NCBI RefSeq assembly: GCF_001269885.1
Contig: NZ_LHVH01000031.1
Coordinates: 79,460 to 143,459 of the forward strand
From: Pseudomonas kilonensis
GTDB taxonomy: Bacteria > Pseudomonadota > Gammaproteobacteria > Pseudomonadales > Pseudomonadaceae
DNA: 64,000 bases
Reading direction: 5' to 3'
The notes beneath the pieces are model-generated. The model saw only the letters and a list, made by a program, of their open reading frames with translations, was not told the origin of the DNA and did not search any database. The position numbers were made by a program, and so were the translations under genes. Below are positions 63,961-64,000 of the stretch, in pieces (within the stretch, counting starts at the first letter, position 1; every line of letters starts with the position of its first letter).

Positions 63961-64000
63961 GTCCACGCCGAGGCGGCCTAGTAGCCGACCTGGCTCGTCC

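Overview
The window is a chromosomal segment of a Pseudomonas of the P. fluorescens group. The evidence is high-GC coding with tight operons, a complete alginate cluster in Pseudomonas order, the Pseudomonas division and cell-wall (dcw) cluster next to rnpB and rsmI, and many copies of the P. fluorescens REP palindrome (core GTGGGAGCGGGCTTGCTCGC) arranged as inverted pairs (REPINs). All gene identities come from reading protein motifs, lengths and gene order; no database search was run.

Layout. (1) 1-3771: a D-arginine catabolic locus like P. aeruginosa dauBAR (dauB cut by the left edge, dauA, dauR) and a convergent amino-acid binding protein. (2) 4050-5218: moaCDE (minus strand) for molybdopterin synthesis. 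(3) 5468-9403: a PIN-PhoH ATPase, a NodB-like polysaccharide deacetylase with degraded metal-site motifs, and yaaA. (4) 9404-26975: about 800 bp of repeat-rich, relatively AT-rich regulatory DNA, then the twelve-gene alginate operon algD-alg8-alg44-algKEGXLIJF-algA and a strong terminator. (5) 27061-28386: a small membrane protein and an SDR. (6) 28581-34776: an outer membrane factor, FUSC pump, DUF1656 protein and HlyD-type adaptor operon (AaeXAB-like) with a divergent LysR regulator. (7) 34804-43343: a small conserved protein, a MexMN-like RND pump with its own two-component system, and a diguanylate cyclase. (8) 43363-43752: a 390-bp long inverted repeat. (9) 43806-61746: lpxC and then, read right to left, the dcw cluster mraZ-rsmH-ftsL-ftsI-murE-murF-mraY-murD-ftsW-murG-murC-ddlB-ftsQ-ftsA-ftsZ, with a readable sigma-70 promoter and MraZ boxes. 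(10) 61953-63251: RNase P RNA and rsmI. (11) 63252-64000: gene-poor DNA holding a second, half copy of the long repeat.

How the parts work together. AlgA and AlgD supply GDP-mannuronate. Alg8 polymerises it under c-di-GMP control through the PilZ domain of Alg44. AlgK, AlgE, AlgG, AlgX and AlgL carry, epimerise, acetylate and trim the polymer in the periplasm, and AlgI, AlgJ and AlgF feed acetyl groups to it. The dcw genes make lipid II precursors and the divisome core.

The most notable observations are two REPINs that sit in frame inside coding sequences. One lies in the leader of algK and pushes the lipobox cysteine to about residue 60. The other lies at the 3' end of the outer membrane factor gene and keeps the GTGA stop/start coupling to the FUSC gene. 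Other points of interest are the long-inverted-repeat family present twice, the dense repeat cluster upstream of algD, the terminator-like hairpin inside the alginate operon, and the deacetylase that looks catalytically altered.
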